From NCBI GenBank assembly GCA_946405135.1, contig CAMJGD010000018.1:1-64000 (forward strand): a stretch of DNA of 64,000 bases. Reading direction: 5' to 3'. The translations under genes were made by a program, and so were the position numbers. The stretch is from an uncultured Clostridiaceae bacterium. Lineage in GTDB: Bacteria > Bacillota > Clostridia > Clostridiales > Clostridiaceae. Positions 47,859-58,579 of the stretch are shown here, piece after piece (the first letter of the stretch is position 1; each line of letters begins with the position of its first letter). The notes beneath the pieces were generated by a model. The model was not told the origin of the DNA. It saw only the letters and a program-made list of their open reading frames with translations, and made no database searches.

Positions 47859-48680
47859 TTAAAGAATAAATTTTTCTATGACTTTAGCTACTCCATCCTC
47901 ATTATTTGTATCTGCCACATAATCAGCTTTATCTTTTATATGTTCAGGAGCATTCTTCATAGCCACTCCTAGTCCTGCATATTCTATCATAGAAAGATCA
48001 TTTTCATTATCCCCTATGCATATGATTTCTTCAGGTTTTAATCCATAAAATTTAGCTAGTATCTCTACTCCTCTGCCTTTTGAAGCACCCTCAGCCATTA
48101 TTTCAATATTATTTATATAGGAACTTACTACCTCAATACCTTCTATATTTTGCATATGTTTTTTTGCTTTTTGTACTTTTTCCACATCATCATCAATAGC
48201 TATACATTTTACAATAAAATCTTCATTCTCTTTAAATACTTTTTCCCAATCTTCTACTATATTTATAGAAATCTGCTGATCTTCAGGTAATTGTTTATTA
48301 AGCTCTGAATACACTTTAGCAGAATAAACTAACTTTTCAGAAAATATGCTATTAGGAGTATGAAAATGAGCAATTATTCCAAATTCATTCAATACTTTTA
48401 ATATTTCGCTGCATTTTTCTTTTCCAATCACATTTTTATATATAACTTCATCTCTATCCTTTTCTCTTATAAAAGCTCCATTAGCAGATATTATAGGAGT
48501 TTTTACTCCCAACATATCTGCATAGAAGTTTGCAGAGCTAAACATTCTTCCTGTGCATACTACTATTTTTACTCCTTTTTCATAAGCTAGCTTTATAGCT
48601 TTTTTGCTCCTTTCACTTATCCTTTTATCATCAGTAAGTAAGGTTCCATCCATATCTGTGCATAATAATTTATACTGCAT
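47859..48680 (-). CDS. Cof-type HAD-family hydrolase
   Basis: 273 residues. HAD motif I DMDGTLLTDD, motif II CTGR, motif III Lys (SKGRGVEIL) and motif IV GDNENDLSM. Cof-type cap. Likely a sugar-phosphate or FMN/PLP-related phosphatase; substrate not predictable. Confidence 0.93.
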   Translation of the reverse strand: MQYKLLCTDMDGTLLTDDKRISERSKKAIKLAYEKGVKIVVCTGRMFSSANFYADMLGVKTPIISANGAFIREKDRDEVIYKNVIGKEKCSEILKVLNEFGIIAHFHTPNSIFSEKLVYSAKVYSELNKQLPEDQQISINIVEDWEKVFKENEDFIVKCIAIDDDVEKVQKAKKHMQNIEGIEVVSSYINNIEIMAEGASKGRGVEILAKFYGLKPEEIICIGDNENDLSMIEYAGLGVAMKNAPEHIKDKADYVADTNNEDGVAKVIEKFIL

Positions 48681-48723
48681 TTTAGCTCCTCCTTAGTTTA
48701 GCTTTAAATAACTCTGTGTATTT

Positions 48724-50925
48724 CTAAAATATTAAGTATCTTTTTAAATAATATTTTATAGGGCTGTACGATTTTATATGCTTTTCTATAAAACCGTAAA
48801 AACTCTTTTTATTAAAGACTTGGTCTATTTCACCTCCATAGAACTCTCTATAAACAGCATCTACCAAGCTTATCATATTTTTTCTTAAATCTTCATCATA
48901 AATTCTGCTTACAAAATCCATATCCGTTTCTATATCAGATTTTACCATGCCTATAGCTTTAAGTCTATTTTGAACATATAAATATAAAGCTATTACACCT
49001 TCAGTTTTTATAACTTTTCTCTTAATGAAATTGTTAATGGTTATCCTTATAGCCACATAGATCAATAATAAGCTGACTACTATTATAAAAATAACTTTAG
49101 ACATATCTATTCTCTTATTATTGTTACTACCCTTTTCATTTTCATCTATAGGTTTTTGCTTTTGTCTATCCTTTCTTGGATCAATATTTTCATTATCCTG
49201 GGATGTAATATTATTGTTTCTTTGTGCATTCCTTTGAATCTCTTCCTGCTCAGAAGGTGTAGCAGAAGTATCTACAATAGTCCATATCAATCCTCTTTCA
49301 TCAAAACACACTTCAGTCCATGCATGAGCATCTTGATTAGTTACAGCATAGAATCCATCTTCTTTTGACTTTTGAGGCATCTTAAACCCTTCCACATAAC
49401 GCGCAGGTATACCAGCAATTCTACACATAATAGTAGTAGCTGTAGCAAAATAAACACAATAGCCTTTCTTTTCTTCAAATAAAAAGTAGTCTACAAAATC
49501 TTTATCTTCCGGCACTTCAGAAACGTCTAAAGAATATTTGTAGTTATTTTTTAGATAATCCTGTATTTTTCTCACTTTTTCAACATCATTTTTAGAACCT
49601 CTGGTTATTTCATTAACAAGCACCCGAGTTCTGTCTGTAACACTGTTTGGAATCTGCTCATATCTTTTTTCAAAATCCTTTGAAAAAATTTTTTTATTAT
49701 ACAAATCTTCAATATTATACATTCTAGATTCTATCCAGTCATTTTCATAGTACTCCACTGAATAACCTCTGCTTACAGGCTTTGAATTTATAAAAATACC
49801 ACTGGCTTCATTTTTATATATCTCCCCTTCTTCTAGGTATATTTTTACGGGAATATCAGGAGTAAATATACTATAGGCTTTAAGGTTTTGAGGAAATATA
49901 AATATACGTTTTGGTTCCCCTATATCATAAGTATAGTCCTTTATACCATTTATAACTTCTTTATTGCCATCCCCAGGTTTAAAATCTTTATTATAATGTA
50001 ACCAGCTATGGCCTGTATATACATCTTTTACATTCCCTTTAAGATGATAAGGTTTGTCTGAGTTTACTCTTAAGGCTAGTTGGTCATTTAATACTATTCT
50101 GCCTCCTAAGTTTTTTTCACTGTCACTATATCCTGATTGTTCTAATTTATATTGCTTTAGCTTACTGGTTTTAACATTTGAATTACTACTAAAAGAATTA
50201 TTAAACTTATCTGTAAGCAATTTTCCATACTTACCTTCAAAATCTTTTGGAAGAATCCATATAAATAAAGACATTAAAAGAGAACACACTATCACTTGAT
50301 AGATTATCTTATTATTTTTTATACTCAATTTTACATTATACTTATTAAAATTTTTATTTAACCTATTATTTATGCTGACAGCATAAGTAATAATACTAAT
50401 AAATGTAAACCTAAACAAACTATTTATTATAGCTTCTGTATATCCTAAGTACCATAAAAATATAAGTATTATTAAATTAAAAATTAGTACTATAGTTATT
50501 AAGCCTTTAGAATCAAAATATAAAAATAAAATAGAGGCTATAGTTATAGAAAGAATAAATATATTTAAATACTGCGTAAAGTAGGTTACTTTTCCATCAT
50601 AAAGATTTTTATTAATGTTTTCAACATTCTTTATAATTCCCTCTACAAAAAAGTTTACTATAAATCCTTTATTAAAGAAATAAATGTAAATACCAAATGC
50701 CGCCATTATGCATATGATAAAAATAAGCCTCTGTCTTACATTATGAAGAACTATATTGTAAAACCAATAAATAAAAACTGATATAATATATAAAAATGTT
50801 ACAAACAAATAATTAAAATATAATATTTCATAGCTTCTTCTAAATACACCCAATATAAACATTATATTTAAATATATTAAAAAAATGTTCAATTTTTTAC
50901 TTTTTAACCATATCACTTTTATCAC
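48724..50925 (-). CDS. Membrane transglutaminase-like protein
   Basis: 733 residues. About six N-terminal membrane helices (DUF3488-type), an extracytoplasmic transglutaminase-like domain with the triad in KKGYCVYFAT (Cys), DAHAWTEV (His) and DTSATP (Asp), a further helix (about 615-635) and a C-terminal DUF4129-like tail. GTG start. Lies 5 bp after the DUF58 gene. MoxR-DUF58-transglutaminase modules are common and poorly understood; a role in protein or envelope maturation is inferred. Confidence 0.88.
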   Translation of the reverse strand: MIKVIWLKSKKLNIFLIYLNIMFILGVFRRSYEILYFNYLFVTFLYIISVFIYWFYNIVLHNVRQRLIFIICIMAAFGIYIYFFNKGFIVNFFVEGIIKNVENINKNLYDGKVTYFTQYLNIFILSITIASILFLYFDSKGLITIVLIFNLIILIFLWYLGYTEAIINSLFRFTFISIITYAVSINNRLNKNFNKYNVKLSIKNNKIIYQVIVCSLLMSLFIWILPKDFEGKYGKLLTDKFNNSFSSNSNVKTSKLKQYKLEQSGYSDSEKNLGGRIVLNDQLALRVNSDKPYHLKGNVKDVYTGHSWLHYNKDFKPGDGNKEVINGIKDYTYDIGEPKRIFIFPQNLKAYSIFTPDIPVKIYLEEGEIYKNEASGIFINSKPVSRGYSVEYYENDWIESRMYNIEDLYNKKIFSKDFEKRYEQIPNSVTDRTRVLVNEITRGSKNDVEKVRKIQDYLKNNYKYSLDVSEVPEDKDFVDYFLFEEKKGYCVYFATATTIMCRIAGIPARYVEGFKMPQKSKEDGFYAVTNQDAHAWTEVCFDERGLIWTIVDTSATPSEQEEIQRNAQRNNNITSQDNENIDPRKDRQKQKPIDENEKGSNNNKRIDMSKVIFIIVVSLLLIYVAIRITINNFIKRKVIKTEGVIALYLYVQNRLKAIGMVKSDIETDMDFVSRIYDEDLRKNMISLVDAVYREFYGGEIDQVFNKKSFYGFIEKHIKSYSPIKYYLKRYLIF

Positions 50926-50930
50926 CTATC

Positions 50931-52130
50931 TTACAATATATCTTCTTTATCCTTATCTGATGAAGTTTTTTCAATACACTTTATCATATCACATATATTA
51001 AAGCATTCTACACTAATTCTGTTTAGGTAATCTCTATTGATTAAAGTCTCTGAATTAATATCAATATAAAACACCATAACACTGTATCCTTTATCTGCCA
51101 TAATGCTTATCAAATCTGAAAGAGATTTTTTTATTTTTCCAGTTATTATGCATATGGTACTTGTGGCAGGCACCTTACAAATATTAAAATTTATAAATTT
51201 ACTAAATTCAAATCCACCATCACTTTTTTGCTCAACAAAAAATTCTAATAAATTTTGAAAACCTTCTTTATCTTCTACGATGAATTCACTAAATTTTTGG
51301 CAATCGATAAACAGCTTAGTTCTAATATTTTTATTAACCATATTATTTACAACGGAAGAGCAAAAATCAATCATATTTTCTTCTAATATTCCTTCTGAGT
51401 CCATTTCATAATTTCCCATACTCATATCTAAAAATATATTAAATTCTTGACCAGAAACTGTATCAAAATTTTTCACAAAAAGTTCATTGCATTTAGCACT
51501 AACCTTCCAGTTTATTCTTTTTAAATTATCTCCATCTCTATATCTTCTCATGTCTTTTATAGAATACATATCTTCTATACTACTGCTATTATTTAATGAA
51601 CTTTTAAACAGATCTCTTCCTCTAAGTGAAAATGTTTCTAGAGGATATATCTTAGGGTAAACTTTTATTAAGAATTCATCATTTACATTTTTAGTTATAC
51701 AGAAAATAGAAAATAGATCCCTCATTATAAGTTGAGTCTTTCCAAAGTTATAAATACCTCTTTTTTTAAAATTAATATTGTAATCTAATACTTCATAATC
51801 ATTTGCATTTAAACTTATAACTTCTCCTTTAAATTTTGAATTATAAATAGAAACAAGTTCTCCCTTAATTATGACATAAGCTGCTGGTAATATGCTTCTA
51901 TTAGAAATATTCATTGATATGTTTACGTCATCTCCAGAATTATATATTTTTTCTCCTATATCTACCTGAACTTTTATTAAAAACTTATGCATCATAATAG
52001 AAATAAAAGCAAATATAAAAGTTATAAGCAATAAATAAAAAATTGTATAAGGCAGGTTGCCTCCTTGAGCATAAGCAAATATAAAAGAAACTATTAGAAG
52101 TATCACAAACTTAATATCAATTTTAATCAT
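50931..52130 (-). CDS. DUF58 domain protein
   Basis: About 399 residues from ATG 52130 (AGGTGG upstream), within the end of the moxR-like gene. Two N-terminal membrane helices are followed by an extended domain and the DUF58 core with KDMRRYRDGDNLKRINWKVSA. The fold is von Willebrand A-like, with FLDMS as the metal-site strand. Partner of the MoxR ATPase. Confidence 0.88.
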   Translation of the reverse strand: MIKIDIKFVILLIVSFIFAYAQGGNLPYTIFYLLLITFIFAFISIMMHKFLIKVQVDIGEKIYNSGDDVNISMNISNRSILPAAYVIIKGELVSIYNSKFKGEVISLNANDYEVLDYNINFKKRGIYNFGKTQLIMRDLFSIFCITKNVNDEFLIKVYPKIYPLETFSLRGRDLFKSSLNNSSSIEDMYSIKDMRRYRDGDNLKRINWKVSAKCNELFVKNFDTVSGQEFNIFLDMSMGNYEMDSEGILEENMIDFCSSVVNNMVNKNIRTKLFIDCQKFSEFIVEDKEGFQNLLEFFVEQKSDGGFEFSKFINFNICKVPATSTICIITGKIKKSLSDLISIMADKGYSVMVFYIDINSETLINRDYLNRISVECFNICDMIKCIEKTSSDKDKEDIL

Positions 52131-53070
52131 TATAATCCACCTTTGGCACAGGAACATTTTTTATTAAATCTTTTATCATACCTTCTTTATTATAGCTATT
52201 AGCTCTTGCTAAAGATGTAAGAGCTATCCTATGAGAAAGTACTAATACCGCATTGTTTCTTACATCTTCTGGTAAAACAAAATTTCTGCCATTAATAAGG
52301 GCAGCAGCTTGGGAAACTCTTTGAAGGGCTAAGGCAGCTCTTGTACTTATGCCTAAATTTAAATATCCGCTTTTTCTTGTAGTATTAGCTATATCAACTA
52401 TATATCTATTTACGCTTCCTGATACTTTAACTTTTCTCACAGATTGCTGAAGAAATAATATATCTTCTATAGATGCCACACTGCTAATTTCATTTAAAGG
52501 ATTCCTTTCTCTATAAACATCTAGTATTTCTGCTTCACTTTCAGAAGAAGGGTGCCCCAGGCTTACCATCATAATAAATCTATCTAATTGAGCTTCTGGC
52601 AATGAAAAAGTACCTTCATACTCTATAGGATTTTGTGTGGCTAGCACAAAAAAAGGTTCTTCTAATTTGTAGGTATTATTCCCTTCTGAAACCTGATGTT
52701 CCTCCATAACTTCAAGAAGGGCTGACTGAGTTTTAGGTGAGGTTCTATTTATCTCATCTGCTAAAACTATATTAGAAAATATAGGCCCCTTTTTAAAATC
52801 AAAAGTCATATCTTTTTGATTATATACAGATATACCCGTTATATCTGAGGGTAATAAATCCGGAGTAAACTGAATCCTGCTATAGGATAGATTAATAGAT
52901 TTAGCTAATGCCTTTACAAGAGTAGTTTTACCAACTCCTGGCACATCTTCAATAAGTATATGTCCATTAGATATGATGCCTTTTATTATGTCATATATCT
53001 GTTCTCTTTTACCTATTATAACCTTTTCCATATTATCCACTATGTTTTTTATTATCTCACTTTCTCTCAT
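52123..53070 (-). CDS. MoxR-family AAA+ ATPase
   Basis: 315 residues with Walker A EDVPGVGKTTLVKA, Walker B LADEINRTSPKTQSALLEVMEE, sensor 1 ATQNPIEYEGTF and sensor 2 STRAALALQR. A chaperone-like ATPase that acts with DUF58/VWA proteins. The best ribosome site, AAGGAG (53096-53101), is 25 nt from the ATG, with a hairpin AGCGC-TTTA-GCGCT between them that could bring it close. Confidence 0.95.
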   Translation of the reverse strand: MRESEIIKNIVDNMEKVIIGKREQIYDIIKGIISNGHILIEDVPGVGKTTLVKALAKSINLSYSRIQFTPDLLPSDITGISVYNQKDMTFDFKKGPIFSNIVLADEINRTSPKTQSALLEVMEEHQVSEGNNTYKLEEPFFVLATQNPIEYEGTFSLPEAQLDRFIMMVSLGHPSSESEAEILDVYRERNPLNEISSVASIEDILFLQQSVRKVKVSGSVNRYIVDIANTTRKSGYLNLGISTRAALALQRVSQAAALINGRNFVLPEDVRNNAVLVLSHRIALTSLARANSYNKEGMIKDLIKNVPVPKVDYND

Positions 53071-53154
53071 ACCATGTAGCAGCGCTAAAGCGCTTCTCCT
53101 TCCATAAAAAATCTAAATTTTCTAATATATTATACCATATATTGATAGTATTTT

Positions 53155-53187
53155 TAAAAAAATCTGTGAGTTATTAGCTCACAGATT
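53155..53187 (-). terminator. Terminator of the VanW-family gene
   Basis: AATCTGTGAG pairs with CTCACAGATT over 7 nt, followed on the minus strand by a U7 tract. Confidence 0.9.
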
Positions 53188-53196
53188 TAATAATTT

Positions 53197-54576
53197 TCAA
53201 GATTTTTTAGTACCTTTTCTAATTCTACCCTCTGTAGGTCTGTAATAATCATTAGATATAAATTCTGTATTTACTAGCTTGCCATTTTCGTAAGTTTTTC
53301 TATATACCTTAACTTTATAGCCATTAGAGCCATACTTTTCTACCACCTGCTGACCTTCTGCTAGATTTGGATCATTTATTATCTTAACTTCTGGAGGTAC
53401 AGTCTCATATACCTCTGTAGCTATTTCATAGGTTCTGTCTTTAGCATTTGAGCTTCCGTATAAGTTAAAATATAACATCCTGTTCTGCGTTATACTCTCA
53501 ATGTATATTGGAAAATCATAAGTATTTTTGAATTTGTAATCTAAGTTTCCATAAACTACAGTAGCATCAAGTCCAATAGGTAAATAACTTGTAGGTAAAG
53601 AATGATTATTTCTTTCAACAGACTTTAGACCTGTTCTTAATACTGCCTGATAAAGAGTACTAGATACTTGGCAGATTCCACCGCCTAATCCTGATTCCAC
53701 TTTGTTCCCAACTATAATAGGAGCATCTTTATAACCTTTATCATAGGTTCTTTCTCCCACCACACCATTGTAGCTAAATACATCTCCCGGCATTAACACT
53801 GTACCATTTATAGCTTTTGCAGCTAATTCTACATTGTAAGCTCTCTCATTAGAAGATTTGCTGTAGTTAGTAGAAAAGGAAGCAATTTTAGTATTTATCT
53901 TTTTTAGCTCATAACTAGTAGTTTTAGCTTTAAGTTTATCAACTTTAGCGTTTATTTCAATGTCTTCTCCTAGCTTGCCATTTATTTTTTCAGTAATTTC
54001 TTTTTCTAAATTTTCATTTTGAAGCTTGTACCCTATTTTATCCTCCGTTATTTTAAAGTTTCCCTCAGATACTGCCTTTATAGAAGCATTCACAGGATTT
54101 CTATTAGTAGCTTTAGCTATATCAGATACAAATTCATTAATATATTTAGGATCATAAGCAAATTTTAGGTCTACTGATTTTTTATTAGGATTTTTTATTA
54201 GATGATGCTTTGAAAACATATTTCCCTCTTTACCGTAAGCCATAGCTTCATTTACTACCTCTTCTATATTATATCTTGCATTTAATTTTGAATAATCCAT
54301 ATCATAAGACTTATCAAGAACTTTCACAGTTATTTTTTTCTTTAATATGGCATTACCATACTTGTTAGTTAAAATATTAGTAGCCTCTTGCTTGTTCTTA
54401 CCTGTAAGGTCTATTTCCCCTACAGAAACTCCTGGATAAATTACATCATCCCACTTAACTGTTTTATTATAAACCTGTGAAATGTATGATAAACTCAAAA
54501 TACCTATTAGCAAAGCTACGGCTACTATAACTATTTTAAGTGTTTTATTTTTTCTCTTTCTTTTTGAACTGCTCAT
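53197..54576 (-). CDS. VanW family membrane-anchored protein (YoaR-like)
   Basis: 459 residues from ATG 54576 (AAGGAG upstream). A basic N terminus (SSSKRKRKNK), one membrane helix, two tandem PG_binding_4-like domains (about 50-250) and a VanW domain with LPTSYLPIGLDATV and GGGICQVSSTLYQAV. A G5-like C-terminal segment follows (EKYGSNGYKVKVYRKTYENG). Cell-wall-associated; exact role unknown. Confidence 0.9.
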   Translation of the reverse strand: MSSSKRKRKNKTLKIVIVAVALLIGILSLSYISQVYNKTVKWDDVIYPGVSVGEIDLTGKNKQEATNILTNKYGNAILKKKITVKVLDKSYDMDYSKLNARYNIEEVVNEAMAYGKEGNMFSKHHLIKNPNKKSVDLKFAYDPKYINEFVSDIAKATNRNPVNASIKAVSEGNFKITEDKIGYKLQNENLEKEITEKINGKLGEDIEINAKVDKLKAKTTSYELKKINTKIASFSTNYSKSSNERAYNVELAAKAINGTVLMPGDVFSYNGVVGERTYDKGYKDAPIIVGNKVESGLGGGICQVSSTLYQAVLRTGLKSVERNNHSLPTSYLPIGLDATVVYGNLDYKFKNTYDFPIYIESITQNRMLYFNLYGSSNAKDRTYEIATEVYETVPPEVKIINDPNLAEGQQVVEKYGSNGYKVKVYRKTYENGKLVNTEFISNDYYRPTEGRIRKGTKKS

Positions 54577-54807
54577 TAAATATCTCCTTTCCTGTGCATA
54601 AATATTATAAAACATACGTATAAACATTATACTATAAAATAATGGTAAACAATATGATTTTTTATATAATAATTATACTTTGCTAATGACAATTAAACTT
54701 AACTAGAAAAATTTTGCTAAATATACTGCATATTATCTTTAAAATTGTTTATGCAAACTATTGATTATGTTAAAATGTATCTATAATAATTCAAAGGAGG
54801 ACTTGCC

Positions 54808-55854
54808 ATGAGCGGTGTTTATGACAAAGAAAAAATTAAATACTATTTAAAAAATATTCTTTCTATATCCAGTCCTACAGGTTATACGGGTAATATAATG
54901 AGCTATATAAAAAAAGAGTTATCTAACATGAATGCTTCTTTTATAGAAACAAATAAAGGAGCAGTTATAGTATCCATAAAAGGTAAAAATTCTGATTATC
55001 AAAGAACTTTTTCTGCTCACGTAGATACTCTTGGTGCTATGGTTAAAGAAATAAAATCTAATGGTGCTCTCTCTCTTACTCCTATAGGAGGATACATGAT
55101 GACAGCTATTGATGGAGAAAATTGTACTGTAGAAACTCTAGATGGGAAAAAAATTGGCGGTACAGTGCAGACTATAAAACCTTCAGTGCATATAAGTGGA
55201 GATGAAGCAAGAGAATTAAAGAGGATTCCAGAAAATATGGAAGTAATTCTAGATGAAAAAGTATTTTCAAAAGAAGATACTGAAAAACTTGGAATAAATG
55301 TTGGTGACTTTATCTGCCTAGATACAAGAACTACTTTAACTGAAACAGATTTTGTAAAGAGCAGATATCTTGATGACAAGGCCAGTGTAGCCATATTGCT
55401 CTATGCAGTAGAATATATGATAAAAAATCAAGTACAACTCCCTTATACTACTAACTTCTTCATTAGCAATTATGAAGAAGTAGGTCATGGAGCAAAAGCT
55501 GCATTACCTGATAATACAAAAGAGTTTATAGCTGTAGACATGGGTGCCCCAGGACCTGGACAAAATTCTTCAGAATATGCAGTATGCATATGTGCAAAAG
55601 ATTCTTCAGGACCTTATGATTATGACTTAAGAAAGAATCTTATAAATTTATGCAAAAAAGAGAATATACCTTATAAAATAGATATATATCCTCATTATGG
55701 CTCAGATGCCTCTGCTGCTTTAGGTGCTGGCTGGGATATAAAAGCAGCCCTTATAGGACCTGGAGTTTTTGCTTCCCACGCTTATGAGAGGACTCATATG
55801 GACGCTGTGTTAGCTACCCTTGACTTAGTAATAAAGTATAGTCTTATAGATTAA
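54808..55854 (+). CDS. M42-family metallopeptidase/aminopeptidase
   Basis: 348 residues. Metal ligands and catalytic residues are in SAHVDTLG (His, Asp), the catalytic Glu pair in NYEEVGHGA, a metal Asp in AVDMGAPGPG, and His in YERTHMDAV. A PDZ-like insertion follows the first motif. Forms tetrahedral aminopeptidases or glucanase-like enzymes. It is one of few plus-strand genes here; GGAGG before the ATG. Confidence 0.92.
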   Translation: MSGVYDKEKIKYYLKNILSISSPTGYTGNIMSYIKKELSNMNASFIETNKGAVIVSIKGKNSDYQRTFSAHVDTLGAMVKEIKSNGALSLTPIGGYMMTAIDGENCTVETLDGKKIGGTVQTIKPSVHISGDEARELKRIPENMEVILDEKVFSKEDTEKLGINVGDFICLDTRTTLTETDFVKSRYLDDKASVAILLYAVEYMIKNQVQLPYTTNFFISNYEEVGHGAKAALPDNTKEFIAVDMGAPGPGQNSSEYAVCICAKDSSGPYDYDLRKNLINLCKKENIPYKIDIYPHYGSDASAALGAGWDIKAALIGPGVFASHAYERTHMDAVLATLDLVIKYSLID

Positions 55855-55857
55855 AAT

Positions 55858-55896
55858 AAAAGCGAATCCTTACACCTTGGCCTTGGGATTCGCTTT
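55858..55896. terminator. Bidirectional terminator
   Basis: AAAGCGAATCC pairs with GGATTCGCTTT between the convergent M42 and ddl genes, with A and T runs on both sides. Confidence 0.88.
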
Positions 55897-55900
55897 ATTT

Positions 55901-56803
55901 TTATCTATTTTCTTTTAATGAATACTCTATAATTGTATCAAGAAGTTGACTAAAAGATATGTGAGCTCCTCTGGCACTCTTTGGAAATAGGCTGTTTTTA
56001 GTCATTCCTGGCAAAGTATTTATTTCTAATACATAAGGATCGCCATCTTTAACAATCATGTCCACTCTAGAATAAACACTGCATTTTAATTCTTTCCAAC
56101 AGTCTAATGCTAGCTTTTCTACTTTATCATGTAAATCCTTATGAAGTTCTACTACAATTTCATCCGCTCCGCCATCCGCATATTTAGAAGTATAATCAAA
56201 AAATGAGGACTTAGGCTTTATAGCAATTACAGGAAGCATCTTTCCATTTAGAATACAGCAGGTTATTTCATCACCTTTTATATATTGTTCTATCATTACC
56301 TCTTCATCATATTTTAATGCCTCTAAAACAGATTTTTTAATATCTTCTTTTGAATAAACTATAGTTGTAGCTACACTAGAACCTCCATTATTAGGTTTTA
56401 CTACTACAGGATATTTCATTTCTTCAATTCTTTCATAATCTATAGAATTTTCATCCATGACCATGATCCAGTCTGCAGTTTTTATTTCAGCTGCCTTTAA
56501 TATCTTTTTTGTCATATCCTTGTCCATACAAATAGCACTACTTAAAGGTCCACAACCTGAATAAGGTATATTTAATGTCTGAAGTACTGATTGTACAGTA
56601 CCATCCTCACCAAACATACCATGAAGAGCAAGAAGAGCAAAATCAATATCTTTCACTTTTTCAAAAAGTTCTTCTTTATTGTCTATTACAATTTTTTCCA
56701 CTTCGTACTTGTTCTTGTCCAAATTAGCTGCAATTTCTTCTCCTGTTTTAAGAGAAATCTCTCTCTCAGAAGAAATCCCCCCCATTATAACGCCTACTTT
56801 CAT
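55901..56803 (-). CDS. ddl: D-alanine-D-alanine ligase
   Basis: 300 residues from ATG 56803 (GGGAGG upstream). ATP-grasp enzyme: [49 protein letters not shown], and [18 protein letters not shown] near the C terminus. Makes the D-Ala-D-Ala dipeptide for peptidoglycan. Confidence 0.97.
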   Translation of the reverse strand: MKVGVIMGGISSEREISLKTGEEIAANLDKNKYEVEKIVIDNKEELFEKVKDIDFALLALHGMFGEDGTVQSVLQTLNIPYSGCGPLSSAICMDKDMTKKILKAAEIKTADWIMVMDENSIDYERIEEMKYPVVVKPNNGGSSVATTIVYSKEDIKKSVLEALKYDEEVMIEQYIKGDEITCCILNGKMLPVIAIKPKSSFFDYTSKYADGGADEIVVELHKDLHDKVEKLALDCWKELKCSVYSRVDMIVKDGDPYVLEINTLPGMTKNSLFPKSARGAHISFSQLLDTIIEYSLKENR

Positions 56804-56992
56804 TCTTTGACCTCCCTTAGTTGTATTTATTTTTATTATATACAATCTATGATAATTTGATATCTATAATTAAATAAAGACTTGCATAAAACAAGTCTTT
56901 AATGAGGCTTTGCTATTAATGTTGACTAAAGTACAAATCCTTACTTATTATATCACTTAACCCTTTTCTTTAATAGAGTATATTAAAAAAAT

Positions 56993-58579
56993 TTATTCAT
57001 TGTTAACATTTAAAACACTTAAACTGATATAAAATCTTATATTATTATTTAAACAAGAAGCCCATATCTTTCCTCCATGGATCTCCATTATGCTTTTAGC
57101 TATAGCAAGTCCTAATCCACTTCCTCCTCCTGAAGCCGATCTGGATTCATCCAGCCTATAGAACCTGTCAAATAATTTATCCAATTTTTCTTTAGAAATA
57201 TTATCTCCTTTATTCTCAATGCATACTATAGCTTCTTCTTTTTCTTTTGTAAGATAAATATTTATTGTTCCAGGTTTATAACTATATTTTACTGCATTAA
57301 TAATCAGATTTTCAAAAACCCTTACCATCTTATTGCTATCTACATAAGCATATATACTTTCCTGGGGCATGGACTTGAAAACTTCCACATTGTTTTCATC
57401 ACATATAGGAATTATTTCATCTACTACTTGAGCAATAAATTCATTTAAATTAATTTGAGATTTTATCAGTCTTACACCTTCATTATTTAATTTTGTATAT
57501 TCAAAAAGATCTTCTATAAGTACCTTTAATTTTTCTGCTTTATTAAAAGCTATATCAAGGTATTCATTCATTACATCTTCATTATCATATTTACCGTCTT
57601 TTACAAGACCTATATATCCCATAACAGAAGTAAGTGGAGTTCTTAAATCATGAGATACATTAGTTATCAGTTCACTTTTTGTTTTTTCTGCTTTTCTTTC
57701 AGATTCAATCTTATTTTCAATTTCTTCAGCCATATGGTTTATGTTACATGCCAGAAGACTTAATTCATCTTTTCCTTTTTTACCTATTCTAAAAGAAAAT
57801 TTTCCTTTAGAGATCTCATCTACTCCCTTTGAAATTTCCTGAATATATTTCATCTTCTTATTAGTTATAAACATAAAACTTAATATAAATGCTGAAACTG
57901 CAATAAGTAATGCTAAAAATTGATTTTGAGACCTATAATATTCATACACTATCCTTGCATCTGGAATCCCTTTTACTATGAGATAGGTCCTAGTATCTTT
58001 TAACTTTAAAGGATAGAATACCGTAACTTCTTTTCTATCTTTATTCCCATCAGAATAATTAACCTGTTTAAGATTAGAAGCATTTTTTATGAGATTATAT
58101 ATGTCTATTTCCGTCTCTGACACATTTACCGTTTTGAATATTATCTTACCTTCTAAATCTGTTATGATTATCTTTTCATCGCTATAATCTCCATTGTCAT
58201 GAATAAATTCATTTAGGCTGGTTAAATTTTTGCTATCAATCTTTCTTTGCGTTATCTCGTTTAATAAAAAATCTGCTCTATTATATATACTATTTACCCC
58301 TGCACTATAATCTATTGTTGCTCCTTGCCGCTCTCTTGAAAAATAGTTATCACTGATAGCAAATACCATTAAAGCTACAAAAAAGCATACTCCAAAAGCT
58401 ATTATTAACTCAAATCTAATGCTTTCTTTAACTTTATTCCTTATAAAATTAAAAATTAATGTTCCTGGCTTGAAAAGCATAGATATACATTTATGAGGAA
58501 ATCTTATTATTCTTTTAAATAAGCTTGCTTTCTTCTTGCCATCTTCTTTTTCTTTATCACTTTTCAATTTTATATCCAA
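56993..58579 (-). CDS. Sensor histidine kinase
   Basis: 528 residues. Membrane helices near 56-75 and 221-239 flank an extracytoplasmic sensor domain; a HAMP domain follows and the HisKA site is His310 in NVSHDLRTPLTSVMGY. The HATPase boxes are ENLIINAVKYS, DRFYRLDESRSASGG and GLGLAIAKSI. It overlaps the response-regulator gene by 23 bp. Confidence 0.95.
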   Translation of the reverse strand: MDIKLKSDKEKEDGKKKASLFKRIIRFPHKCISMLFKPGTLIFNFIRNKVKESIRFELIIAFGVCFFVALMVFAISDNYFSRERQGATIDYSAGVNSIYNRADFLLNEITQRKIDSKNLTSLNEFIHDNGDYSDEKIIITDLEGKIIFKTVNVSETEIDIYNLIKNASNLKQVNYSDGNKDRKEVTVFYPLKLKDTRTYLIVKGIPDARIVYEYYRSQNQFLALLIAVSAFILSFMFITNKKMKYIQEISKGVDEISKGKFSFRIGKKGKDELSLLACNINHMAEEIENKIESERKAEKTKSELITNVSHDLRTPLTSVMGYIGLVKDGKYDNEDVMNEYLDIAFNKAEKLKVLIEDLFEYTKLNNEGVRLIKSQINLNEFIAQVVDEIIPICDENNVEVFKSMPQESIYAYVDSNKMVRVFENLIINAVKYSYKPGTINIYLTKEKEEAIVCIENKGDNISKEKLDKLFDRFYRLDESRSASGGGSGLGLAIAKSIMEIHGGKIWASCLNNNIRFYISLSVLNVNNE

